From Aliikangiella maris (GTDB lineage: Bacteria > Pseudomonadota > Gammaproteobacteria > Enterobacterales > Kangiellaceae): 64,000 nucleotides of DNA. Shown piece after piece: positions 54,343 through 63,433 of this stretch. The notes below the pieces were generated by a model. It was given only the letters and a program-made list of their open reading frames with translations, ran no database searches and was not told where the DNA came from. Numbering within the stretch: position 1 is the first letter of the stretch; the number at the start of each line of letters is the position of its first letter. Where the stretch lies: assembly GCF_040719265.1 (NCBI RefSeq), contig NZ_JBFDAH010000025.1:1-64000 (forward strand), given 5' to 3'. The position numbers and the translations under genes were made by a program.

Positions 54343-54678
54343 ATGATAAAAAAACTGGCTGTCACGCTATTGATATTGGGACTGAGTGCCTGCGCTAAAA
54401 ATGGTACACCCTTGGATTTTATGCGAGGGTTATTTGGGTATACGCCACCCCCTGAAGAAACAACCATTTCAGAAGAACTCAAACTGGAATATCAACGTTG
54501 TAAAAAAGTTGGCGTTGATAAAAATTGTGCCCAAGCAGCCTATGATGTAGTGCGTAAAGTAAAAGGACTAGAGCCTCGTACGATTCCTAAAGGAGTGGTT
54601 ATCATTTTGGAAGGCGATGGGGGACATGGTGAGCAAGAAGAGGAGCAGTCCGCACCCGAATTACAACAGAAAAAGTAA
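54343..54678 (+). CDS. Small lipoprotein of unknown function
   Basis: 111 residues. The signal peptide ends in the lipobox LSAC, with Ala and Lys after the Cys. Mature protein: a helical middle (EELKLEYQRCKKVGV...CAQAAYDVVRKVKG) with two Cys that could form a disulphide, then a Gln/Glu-rich tail. No family recognised. Confidence 0.75.
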   Translation: MIKKLAVTLLILGLSACAKNGTPLDFMRGLFGYTPPPEETTISEELKLEYQRCKKVGVDKNCAQAAYDVVRKVKGLEPRTIPKGVVIILEGDGGHGEQEEEQSAPELQQKK

Positions 54679-54816
54679 GAACGAATGACCATTTGATTCA
54701 GTAACTGCTGGTCGTCTCAATTCGGGCTATCAGCGGTTCAAACTGTTAATTTGCCGTTATGATCAGAGGTTATGTGCTAGTCTTAATGGAAGTGTTACTA
54801 GAGAACTGACGAATTT

Positions 54817-55800
54817 ATGCGGCAACTTTATCCTGAAATAAAACCCAATCAAAAATACTCCCTTGAAGTTAGCCACGGCCATAAATTGTATGTTGAGGAA
54901 AGTGGCTCTCCCGATGGGCTTCCGTTAATTTATTTGCATGGTGGGCCCGGGGCTGGTTGTGATTCGATACACCGGCGATTTTGCGATCCCGAAAAATATC
55001 GAATTATCCTGTTTGACCAGCGAGGCTGCGGTCGATCTGAGCCTCATGCCGATATTGAGCATAATACTACCCAATTACTGATTGAAGATTTAGAAGTCAT
55101 TCGCAATCATTTGATGATTGAACGCTGGGTTGTCTTTGGCGGTAGCTGGGGGACAACTTTGGGACTCGCCTATGCGCAAGCTCATCCTGACCGTGTTGCC
55201 GGGTTGATTTTGCGAGGGGTTTTCTTAGGCAGACAGGAAGATATCAATTGGTTGTATCGCGACGGTACGCGCAAAGTTTTTCCCGATTATTGGCAAGATT
55301 TTATAAGCGTGATTTCGCCTGAAGAACGACACCAACTAATTCCCGCTTTTTATCAGCGTTTAACTGGGCAAGATGAACTGGCGCGTATGGCCGCAGCAAA
55401 AGCCTGGGCCTGCTGGGAAGGACGCGCAGCAACCCTCGAGCCTAATCCTTCAGTGGTTGAACAGTTTGGTGCGCCTCATGTGGCATTGAGTATGGCACGT
55501 ATTAGTGCCCACTATTTTATCAACAATTGTTTTATTGAGGAAAATCAGCTCCTGGACAATATGCACTTATTAGAGGGAATTCCCGGCATTATCGTGCATG
55601 GTCGATACGATATGATTTGCCCCGTTGAAAATGCCTGGGCACTACAAAGTGCTTGGCGAAGCTGTGAGTTACAAATTATCCGTGATGCTGGACATTCTAC
55701 AAGTGAAGCTGGAATAATTGATGCCCTTGTTAGAGCAACCAGAGATATGCATCAGGAAATAACCAATGATTGTACTGATCCAGCGGGTAACCAGCGCTAA
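54817..55800 (+). CDS. pip: Proline iminopeptidase
   Basis: 327-residue alpha/beta-hydrolase of peptidase family S33, removing N-terminal proline from peptides. Signatures are YLHGGPGAGCDS near residue 40 (oxyanion region), FDQRGCGRSEPHA near residue 68, nucleophile elbow FGGSWGTTLGLAYA with Ser near residue 110, and the C-terminal His in RDAGHSTSEAG. Cytoplasmic. Its 3' end overlaps the dtd start by 35 bases, so the two are co-transcribed. Confidence 0.92.
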   Translation: MRQLYPEIKPNQKYSLEVSHGHKLYVEESGSPDGLPLIYLHGGPGAGCDSIHRRFCDPEKYRIILFDQRGCGRSEPHADIEHNTTQLLIEDLEVIRNHLMIERWVVFGGSWGTTLGLAYAQAHPDRVAGLILRGVFLGRQEDINWLYRDGTRKVFPDYWQDFISVISPEERHQLIPAFYQRLTGQDELARMAAAKAWACWEGRAATLEPNPSVVEQFGAPHVALSMARISAHYFINNCFIEENQLLDNMHLLEGIPGIIVHGRYDMICPVENAWALQSAWRSCELQIIRDAGHSTSEAGIIDALVRATRDMHQEITNDCTDPAGNQR

Positions 55801-56203
55801 TGTTGTTGTTGATGAAAATATAATCGGACAGATTGATCAGGGAATACTGGCGCTGGTCGGTATTGAAAAAAATGATACGCCAGAAAAAGCCGAACGCTTA
55901 TTTGAACGATTAGCCGGCTACCGAATATTTACTGATGATGCGGGAAAGATGAACCTTTCTGTTGCTGATATTCAAGGTGAAATTTTGCTGGTGCCTCAGT
56001 TCACTCTGGCTGCTGATACCCGCAAAGGGATGCGACCCAGTTTTTCCAGCGCCGCACCACCAGAAACAGGCCGACAGCTATTTGAATATTTTGTCAGCTA
56101 TGCCAGACAGCGTTTTACAGCAATTGAAACAGGGCAATTCGGCGCTGATATGAAAGTCAGTTTGTGCAACGATGGCCCTGTTACTTTTTGGTTGCAAATT
56201 TAA
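55766..56203 (+). CDS. dtd: D-aminoacyl-tRNA deacylase
   Basis: 145 residues, the standard length. It frees tRNA from mischarged D-amino acids and glycine. The conserved VSQFTLAADTRKG-type segment reads PQFTLAADTRKGMRPSFSSAAPP, and the C-terminal NDGPVTFWLQI carries the GP motif of the cross-subunit active site. Start ATG 55766 lies inside the end of pip. Confidence 0.95.
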   Translation: MIVLIQRVTSANVVVDENIIGQIDQGILALVGIEKNDTPEKAERLFERLAGYRIFTDDAGKMNLSVADIQGEILLVPQFTLAADTRKGMRPSFSSAAPPETGRQLFEYFVSYARQRFTAIETGQFGADMKVSLCNDGPVTFWLQI

Positions 56204-56214
56204 ATTACTCAGCT

Positions 56215-57270
56215 TTAGGACTTGGTGACCTTAGTTGTTTTGAGTAAGTGTTCAAATTGTTGTTTAGCAGAATCGGTTAGCTTTTTACCATTAGAGATTC
56301 TCAAAAAGGTGTATTGATTTTCACCTTTATGCAGCCCCACCAGTAAATCAAACTGTTCATTATTCAGTGGGATTAATTCCCAGGTTTGTTGGTGTTGCGA
56401 TTCTAGTTGTGTCATTTGTAATGCAACATCAGCTGGAATTTGAGCTCTTTCTTTCCAAATACCCAGTACTCGCTCTAAAGGAACCGTTGTTGGCAATCTT
56501 AAAACGGCTACATCGTAAATTTCACCGTTATCATTGAGTTGCAAACTACCGGCAGCCATCGGAGCATTACTTTCAACAATTTGCCATTGAGAATCTAATT
56601 CGAGCGCAAGAAAATCGGTCAGTTTTTCTTTGGCTGGGGGCTGAGCATTGGCTTGCGCTGTTGCTGGCGAGGCACTGGTTGGCTGATCCAATCTAACTAG
56701 AACGGTGCGTTCATTATCTTGAAATTTCACAAATTCTTCCGCATTCGGGGGAAGTGAAAGCTGTCTTTTCCAGCGTGTTATATTTGCCGTAACATTTTGT
56801 TGCCCGGGTAGTGTGCTCAGAGAAACTTCAAGACCATTAATATTGTATGTTGCCAAGCGCATTGCTTCACTAGAGTGAGACTGATATTTTTTAGGGATAT
56901 GCGATAGGATTGGTTGTTGATTACTATCGAATTGCAGCTCATCGAGAAAGAGTCTTGCAAATTCACCAGACTCTTCATCAACTTTGCTGGTTAATCCTCT
57001 GGCTTTAAAAAACCAGGTTTCCTGCTCTCGAATATAAATAACCGCAATAATTGATTCTTCATTTGATGAGCTTGCCGCCGGCTGAGTTGCGGATTGCGGC
57101 GTTGTGGTGTTAGATGATTGCATCATGCGCGATGTAAAAACCTGTTCAACAACCGTAGATAAATTATTCAATTCTTCGGGCGTAATGGGCTCATGCTTAT
57201 TTTTGATCAATTGGCTGATAATAATAAATAAGCAGACAAAACTGGCGAATATTATAAATTTTGATTTCAT
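56215..57270 (-). CDS. Membrane-anchored periplasmic protein of unknown function
   Basis: 351 residues with one N-terminal membrane helix (KFIIFASFVCLFIIISQLI), then a Ser/Thr/Gln-rich linker (residues about 55-70). A mixed alpha/beta periplasmic part follows (AVIYIREQETWFFKARG, EVSLSTLPGQQ, WKERAQIPADVALQM). A second low-complexity Ala/Pro/Gln insert lies near residue 205. No family recognised. It converges on dtd with 12 bases between. Confidence 0.65.
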   Translation of the reverse strand: MKSKFIIFASFVCLFIIISQLIKNKHEPITPEELNNLSTVVEQVFTSRMMQSSNTTTPQSATQPAASSSNEESIIAVIYIREQETWFFKARGLTSKVDEESGEFARLFLDELQFDSNQQPILSHIPKKYQSHSSEAMRLATYNINGLEVSLSTLPGQQNVTANITRWKRQLSLPPNAEEFVKFQDNERTVLVRLDQPTSASPATAQANAQPPAKEKLTDFLALELDSQWQIVESNAPMAAGSLQLNDNGEIYDVAVLRLPTTVPLERVLGIWKERAQIPADVALQMTQLESQHQQTWELIPLNNEQFDLLVGLHKGENQYTFLRISNGKKLTDSAKQQFEHLLKTTKVTKS

Positions 57271-57888
57271 ATTAATTCTAAAACGATAATTAAGCAGTGA
57301 CGGGCTGATTTGATTTTGTTGACAACGTAATTAAAGATGATGCAGACAATGCTACGGATTGACCGAGTACTTACATGCCGCTACATATTGCCAATTTCAA
57401 AAGCCTGATTAGTGGGCTGCTAACATTTAGTCCTGAAGCCTGACGAATAGGTGGCGATAGTGTACTCAATTCAGAATATTTTTCACAGTTATTTCCCGTT
57501 TTGTCAGCTAAATGTCAATAATTATTTGATACGATACCATTGTGTTTGGTGAGCGTATTGATAAGTGCTAAAACCACTGAATTTGAGGCAACGAGTTTGC
57601 GTGTTGCTAATACATGGTAATTCTCACACGCTTTGGCAAGGTATTTCACTGGTAAAATTGAAATGCTTGGCCATACTTAAAGAGTCTTCAGCGTTTATCT
57701 TGTGAAATAAAACGATTAATTAAGTTAATTTTACAGTCTAACAGCAAAGGTTAATGGATTTTAAAGCTGATTGAGTTTTGAGATGTAAATTAGATGACTG
57801 AGGGAATTGTGATTGGCGAAAGCTGTTATTGATTAGCGCGGTAGTAAACGTTAAATAATTCTGCTTAATTTGACGAATAAGGATTTTC
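57271..57888. other. 618-bp intergenic stretch, no gene seen
   Basis: The longest non-coding stretch outside the accessory region. Open frames here are short and lack ribosome sites; no tRNA-like fold or terminator was recognised. A small RNA cannot be excluded by reading. It must contain promoters for the two divergent flanking genes. Confidence 0.45.
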
Positions 57889-58248
57889 ATGAAGCCATTA
57901 TTCTTATTAATTACTTTAATTGTTTTTTTATTCATGACGGGGTGTTCAGCTCGATTAGAGATGTATGCTGCTAATCGATCAGATATGAAGCTTTTGTGGA
58001 ATCAATATTCCTACCTGGATTCATCACAACAAGCCACCGCACAAAAAGCAACATCACAAACGCAACCTATTGAAAAGCCACAGCAGAATAAAAAAACATC
58101 AACGTGTATGACTTTAAAGACAATTCAAGCTAACGCAAATGGTCTTAATCAAGTTGAATTGATACTCAAAAAACCAGGCATTCATGGCAAACTAACTCCC
58201 GATAATGAATTATTACCGGGGAGTTTTGAAGAGTGCTCGATTAGTTAA
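57889..58248 (+). CDS. Small lipoprotein of unknown function
   Basis: 119 residues with signal peptide and lipobox MTGC. Mature protein: a short helical start (RLEMYAANRSDMKLLWNQY), a Gln/Thr/Lys-rich linker (about residues 45-70), then a compact C-terminal segment with two Cys (STCMTLKTI ... FEECSIS). AAGGAT precedes the ATG. No family recognised. Confidence 0.7.
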   Translation: MKPLFLLITLIVFLFMTGCSARLEMYAANRSDMKLLWNQYSYLDSSQQATAQKATSQTQPIEKPQQNKKTSTCMTLKTIQANANGLNQVELILKKPGIHGKLTPDNELLPGSFEECSIS

Positions 58249-58335
58249 GACAATCTCGCTAATATGCCGATTCAATTACACTGACACTTATTTGATAGCA
58301 TTTAAATCAATATTGCCCAGCGTTTGCCCAGTAAA

Positions 58336-60063
58336 CTAATAGCCGGCAGCCTGGCCATCCTTTCGAGATTCTGATGCACCAAAATAGACTTTGTTTTTGG
58401 CATCATACAAAATCGCCTGATAGCCACCGTAACCACCTCGGCCAAAACGAATTTTATGCCCTCTGGCCATTAAACCGCGAATTGTCTGATAATCAATATC
58501 AGACTCTATGGCGATTTCACCACCTTCTTGAATATAAGCCGAATGCGCTTCGGTCGGTTCACTCGAACCAAAGTGCTGCCAGCGGGTTGCATCACCAGCC
58601 TCTTGCAGGTTCATACCAAAGTCGATAATGTTGGTGATAATTTGTACATGACCTTGTGGTTGCATTTGACCTCCCATCAAGCCAAAACTCATAAAAGGCT
58701 GATTATCCTTCATAACAAAGCCTGGAATGATGGTGTGAAAAGGGCGTTTGCCGGGGGCATAAACATTCGCATGTTTGGGATCCATTGAGAAAAGTTCGCC
58801 GCGATCCTGAAAGACAAATCCCAAACCTGGTACAACAACGCCAGAACCCATGCCACGATAGTTACTTTGAATCAGTGAAACCATGTTGCCATCTTTATCG
58901 GCTGTGGTCAGATAGATGGTATCGCCTTCATATAACGCTGGGTTGCCGCTATCGACTCGTTGTGCCGCATTGTCGCCAATCAGTTTGGCCCTTTCTCTGG
59001 CATATTCTTTTGAGAGTAACCCTTTTAACGGTGCTTGATAAAAGTCGAGGTCTGCATAAAATTTGGCACGATCTTCAAATACCAGCTTTTTTGATTCGAC
59101 CATTAGATGTAGTGCTTGCTCACTTAAGAATCCCATTTTTCGTAAGTCATATTGCTCAAGAATATTGAGCATTTGTAACACGGCAATACCTTGACCGTTT
59201 GGGGGGAGCTGATAAACATCATATCCACGATAGTTTACAGATAAAGGTTTCACCCAAGTCGAGCTGTGTTCTTGTAAATCTTTCAACCGAATATAACCGC
59301 CATTTTCTCGCATAAACTGGTCAATCTTTTTGGCGATACTACCTCGATAAAACTCATCTCGTCCTTTATCGGCTATCAGACTTAGGGTGTTGGCTAAAGC
59401 CGGATTTTTAAAAATTTCACCCTTTTGCGGGGCTTTTCCGGCCAGGGTAAATGTTTGTGCAAAACTACCGGGTTGCTGTGATAATTTGGGAACACTTCTG
59501 TGCCAATAGTAAGCAATTAGCTCGGTTACCGGAAAACCTTGATTAGCGTAATCAATCGCAGGCTTTAACAATTGTTTGACTGGCAGCTTGCCAAATTTCT
59601 GATGAAGTTCAAACCAGCCATCAACCGCACCTGGGACTGAAATGGGCAACATGCCCAAGGGTGGAAGCGCTGTACGATTGAGCTTTTTGAGTTGTTTTTT
59701 CAATTGGCGGTAACTCAGTCCTTTGGGTGAACGTCCGCTGGCATTTAAACCATAAAGTTGTTGAGTTTTAGCATCCCAGACGATTGCATATAAATCGCCG
59801 CCAATGCCATTTCCGGTAGGCTCCATTAACCCCAATGCGGCGTTCGCTGCAATTGCGGCATCAACGGCACTGCCGCCTTGTTTTAAAATATCGAGACCGA
59901 TTTGAGTTGCCAATGGTTGACTGGTTGCTACCATTCCATTGGGCGCGATAACTTCCGAGCGAGTTGCAAAATTTTGGCCATTTATTCTATCGGGCGCAGC
60001 AAATAGGCTAGAGTAAATACTAAGTAGTCCTAAAAAGCACAGTAATCGGTTTTTCTTTGTCAT
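58336..60063 (-). CDS. ggt: Gamma-glutamyltransferase
   Basis: 575-residue N-terminal nucleophile enzyme with a signal peptide (about 23 residues, ending LFAAP). It is made as a precursor and cleaves itself into two subunits. The cleavage/nucleophile Thr is in YEGDTIYLTTADKDGN near residue 382; the glutamate-binding Arg is expected in GRSPKGLSY near residue 115; GLMGGQMQPQGHVQ lies near residue 475. It acts in the periplasm on glutathione and other gamma-glutamyl compounds, which fits gshB elsewhere in the window. Divergent from the methionine S-methyltransferase gene. Confidence 0.94.
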   Translation of the reverse strand: MTKKNRLLCFLGLLSIYSSLFAAPDRINGQNFATRSEVIAPNGMVATSQPLATQIGLDILKQGGSAVDAAIAANAALGLMEPTGNGIGGDLYAIVWDAKTQQLYGLNASGRSPKGLSYRQLKKQLKKLNRTALPPLGMLPISVPGAVDGWFELHQKFGKLPVKQLLKPAIDYANQGFPVTELIAYYWHRSVPKLSQQPGSFAQTFTLAGKAPQKGEIFKNPALANTLSLIADKGRDEFYRGSIAKKIDQFMRENGGYIRLKDLQEHSSTWVKPLSVNYRGYDVYQLPPNGQGIAVLQMLNILEQYDLRKMGFLSEQALHLMVESKKLVFEDRAKFYADLDFYQAPLKGLLSKEYARERAKLIGDNAAQRVDSGNPALYEGDTIYLTTADKDGNMVSLIQSNYRGMGSGVVVPGLGFVFQDRGELFSMDPKHANVYAPGKRPFHTIIPGFVMKDNQPFMSFGLMGGQMQPQGHVQIITNIIDFGMNLQEAGDATRWQHFGSSEPTEAHSAYIQEGGEIAIESDIDYQTIRGLMARGHKIRFGRGGYGGYQAILYDAKNKVYFGASESRKDGQAAGY

Positions 60064-60268
60064 TGGTCGATCCTGAAAATATTAAAGTTGAATACATGTT
60101 AGTCAGGTTTTTTCGAGGGGGCAACCTGAGCGAAGTAGGTGAAATAATCGTTAACTTGTGATGTTTGCCTAAATATATAAGTAATCTAAGGAATGTTCGG
60201 TAATGAATTATCAGATGATTCAAAGATTGTTATAATCTTGAGCAACAAAAATTCACTTGAGTGAAATA

Positions 60269-63200
60269 ATGAATTTAACTATAGAAAAATTTATCCACAA
60301 CTGCCAGGTCTCCAGCCACAATGCCTATGAGTCATTCAAGCAATTATTAAATGAGTTGGAAAATCCTGAATCTCGAGCAAAGGCCGTTGAATTTTTATTT
60401 GCTCTGAAAAAATATACACTGCTAAACCAAACGGATGAGTGCTATTTTCAGTTTTTGGAGCAAAATGTTCTCGACCATTATGACCAAACGATTACATTGG
60501 ATTTGCTGCAATTTCCTTCAACGTTTTTACCTGAAGCCTGGTCTTTTACTTTTTATGAAGGACTTATTCGATATCCGGCGAACGAATACCATAATAAAAA
60601 AGTGATTGAGTTAGGGTGTGGTATCGGCTGGATTAGCATTGCTTTAGCACTGCGTTATTTGCCAGAATGTATGATTGGTTTAGATATTAATCCAAAGGCA
60701 ATTGTTTGTGCCAGACTCAATTTATATTTAAACGCCTTTCAGCCTAATGGCGAAATCAAAAACTTTGCCAATGGTCGAACGCTACTGAATATGATCGATT
60801 TTTACGAGTCGAACTTGTTTAGTCATTTTTCGGATTATCCAATTACCGTGGATCGCATTATTGGTTGTATTCCACAAGTTTTAAATCCCGAACCCGAAGT
60901 GATGGAACATTTAATCGCTGAAACTTCGAGTGATGAATATCTCTATTCTTTGAGTAATTACTTTGCCAAGCAAGGGTTTATTGAAGATCAATTTGGGCTA
61001 GGGTTAATCGCCAGTGCAGTTGAACAATCGATCGGTAAGCTAAAGCCTGATGGAAAGTTAATATTGAATTTAGGCGGCCGTCCTGGTCGAAAAGTGTTAG
61101 AACGACTAATGCAGCGTCGTGGATTTAAAGTCAGACGAATCTGGCAAACTCAAGTTGAACAAGCGGCAGATACCGAAATTAATGCGCTGGTTGATATTGA
61201 AAAATCTACTGGCCATCGCTTTGAATTTTATATGTCTGCCAGTTCTGATATTCCTATCGATGCCAGAACGGCTTTGCAGTATGCCAACGCCGGTGGAAAA
61301 ATTTATCACTCCGTTGATGTCTATGAAGCAACCATGCTGTTGCCTGAAAAAGTTAAAACAATTTATCAGGCTATCGATCAATTTGCTGACTCTGAACTGA
61401 AAAGTGCCGTTGATTTAACTTATGATAGCTTTGAAGATGCCGATGAACGTTATTCTTTTTTGGCTTTTTTAGCGAAACAGATTCAACAGTTATCTCACTT
61501 TCCTTATGAAGATACGGCGGGACTTAATTATTTCAGACAACAATTAGCTGAATACTTTCGCTATTATCTGCAAGTTGATATTTCAGAAAAGCAAGTATTA
61601 ATTACACCTAGCCGCCGCGAATTAATTGAAAGCTTACTGACTAATTATCGCCCACGTTTGACGCTGGTATCTAAAAATCAGTGTTATCTTATTGGTCGTG
61701 ACTTTGATCAACCTGAATGTGAAATTATTCAAGTACCCTCACAAGTTGAATATTTAATTGAGTTGATTAAAAAACTTCAACCGCAGTGTGTTATAACTCA
61801 AATTGATGCACATGAAATTCAATCTGGTCAATTAGTTCAGCAGTTGATTCATTGTGCGGTTGAGCATCAGGTATTATTGCTACTGGATTTAACCGACAAT
61901 ATTGACCTAAGCAGTCAGCCCGAAATTCATGGTGTGTATCGTTATTTGTCAGAGCATACACTGCCTAATAATTTAATCATTATGGCAGGTTTGATTAATA
62001 ATCGGGTTTATCAGGATTACACACTTAATATTACATTGACCAGTAATGATTTTATTGCCAAGCACTTAATTGATGCGGCTGAACTAACCTATAGTCGTAC
62101 ACCATTTTTAAAACAACTTTACTATGCACATTTACTCGAGGAGTTACTGTTTTTTCAACGCACTCGAAAAACAACTGTTATGGAAAATAAAGCGGTACAT
62201 ATTGCGCCAGCGTTACCGCTAGCATTGTGTCAGACAACCCAAAAAGCATTTGGGCATCCGGCTATTCAAGGAAATCATTTAAACTTTACCGATAATACGA
62301 TTCGACTGGACTACGGAGAAAATGAGTTAGCTGTTCCGGAAGTGCTAAAAGAGGCATTGTTTGAAAGCTATTTAGTTCGCCGGTGTGTTGGAGATGATGC
62401 CTCACCAGAGGAGCCACTACAGCAATTGTTGAGTGAACGATTTAATTTTTCACCTCAATTATTTTCCATGATGCTTTTTGGGAATGGCGTAGCCCCAATA
62501 TTTGCAGCGTTACTCACTTTATGTGCGCGAGAAAAGAAAAAACTACTTATTCCCAGTGGCAGTTATGGTTATTTTCGTGCCGCCGCAGAATATAAAGGAA
62601 TTGATGTTATTGTTATTGAGACGTTTGAAAAAGATAATTTCAAACTAACGCCAGAGCAATTAAATAGTACTTTAGCGCAACATGCTGACTGTTGGTTATT
62701 TCTAAATGCGCCGGTTGTTAATCCTACTGGTGCAATTTATGGTCAACAAGAAATGTCGAACTTATTGAGTATTGCTGCTGAGCGAGGCGTGACAGTGATT
62801 ATGGATAGCATTTTTTGTGGACTAGAGTTTAGTGATAATCTTCGTTGGGATTTGGCCGATAGTATCGAACGCTTTAATGCAACAAATAATGCGCGTTTTA
62901 TTTTACTCGGTGGGATTTCTAAAGAATTTGCAGCTGGTGGATTACGCTTTGGCTATTGTTGGTCGACATCGAGAGCCTTGCTCCAGAGTTTGCAACCAGA
63001 ATTACCTCATATTCCACATTTCACATTGAAATATGCTATACGCAAATTAATTCGCCTGCAATTAAGTCTAGATTCGTCATTATTAGCACATTTACAATGG
63101 CAAAAAGACACGTTGTTTTCCAGAGCAAAACAGTTATCTGCGGTGCTCACCCAACGTGGATGGCAGGTCATCATGCCTCAAGGAGGCTTATTTTTGGTGG

Positions 63201-63400
63201 CTAAGCCGCAGCAAAAGATCGATCTCGAACAGCTACCGTTAACCGAAGGTGGTGATAAGGTAACGGAATTATTATTCCAGCAAAGTAACGTTGCGATTAA
63301 TAATTCAACCTGGACCGGACTGCCTGGGTATTGTCGTTTTGTTTTATCAGGCAGTGAAAATGACTTTCAAGAAGGGATCAAACGTTTGAGCCAGTTTTAA
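60269..63400 (+). CDS. Plant-type methionine S-methyltransferase (methyltransferase-aminotransferase fusion)
   Basis: 1043 residues with the two-part build of plant methionine S-methyltransferase, which makes S-methylmethionine from methionine and AdoMet. The N-terminal methyltransferase has VIELGCGIGWISIALALRYL near residue 112, GLDINPKAI, IGCIPQVLNPEP near residue 200, LYSLSNYFAKQGFIEDQFGL and GGRPGRKVLERLMQRRGF, all close to the plant enzyme as I recall it. After a linker region comes a fold-type I aminotransferase-like domain (RLDYGENELAVPE near residue 675; NAPVVNPTGAIYG; likely PLP Lys in GGISKEFAAGGLRFGY near residue 885). ATG 60269 matches the plant N-terminus; TTG 60257 is also open. 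Confidence 0.88.
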   Translation: MNLTIEKFIHNCQVSSHNAYESFKQLLNELENPESRAKAVEFLFALKKYTLLNQTDECYFQFLEQNVLDHYDQTITLDLLQFPSTFLPEAWSFTFYEGLIRYPANEYHNKKVIELGCGIGWISIALALRYLPECMIGLDINPKAIVCARLNLYLNAFQPNGEIKNFANGRTLLNMIDFYESNLFSHFSDYPITVDRIIGCIPQVLNPEPEVMEHLIAETSSDEYLYSLSNYFAKQGFIEDQFGLGLIASAVEQSIGKLKPDGKLILNLGGRPGRKVLERLMQRRGFKVRRIWQTQVEQAADTEINALVDIEKSTGHRFEFYMSASSDIPIDARTALQYANAGGKIYHSVDVYEATMLLPEKVKTIYQAIDQFADSELKSAVDLTYDSFEDADERYSFLAFLAKQIQQLSHFPYEDTAGLNYFRQQLAEYFRYYLQVDISEKQVLITPSRRELIESLLTNYRPRLTLVSKNQCYLIGRDFDQPECEIIQVPSQVEYLIELIKKLQPQCVITQIDAHEIQSGQLVQQLIHCAVEHQVLLLLDLTDNIDLSSQPEIHGVYRYLSEHTLPNNLIIMAGLINNRVYQDYTLNITLTSNDFIAKHLIDAAELTYSRTPFLKQLYYAHLLEELLFFQRTRKTTVMENKAVHIAPALPLALCQTTQKAFGHPAIQGNHLNFTDNTIRLDYGENELAVPEVLKEALFESYLVRRCVGDDASPEEPLQQLLSERFNFSPQLFSMMLFGNGVAPIFAALLTLCAREKKKLLIPSGSYGYFRAAAEYKGIDVIVIETFEKDNFKLTPEQLNSTLAQHADCWLFLNAPVVNPTGAIYGQQEMSNLLSIAAERGVTVIMDSIFCGLEFSDNLRWDLADSIERFNATNNARFILLGGISKEFAAGGLRFGYCWSTSRALLQSLQPELPHIPHFTLKYAIRKLIRLQLSLDSSLLAHLQWQKDTLFSRAKQLSAVLTQRGWQVIMPQGGLFLVAKPQQKIDLEQLPLTEGGDKVTELLFQQSNVAINNSTWTGLPGYCRFVLSGSENDFQEGIKRLSQF

Positions 63401-63433
63401 CTGGCTCGAGTTTATTGGTTGGTTTTGGTTTGA

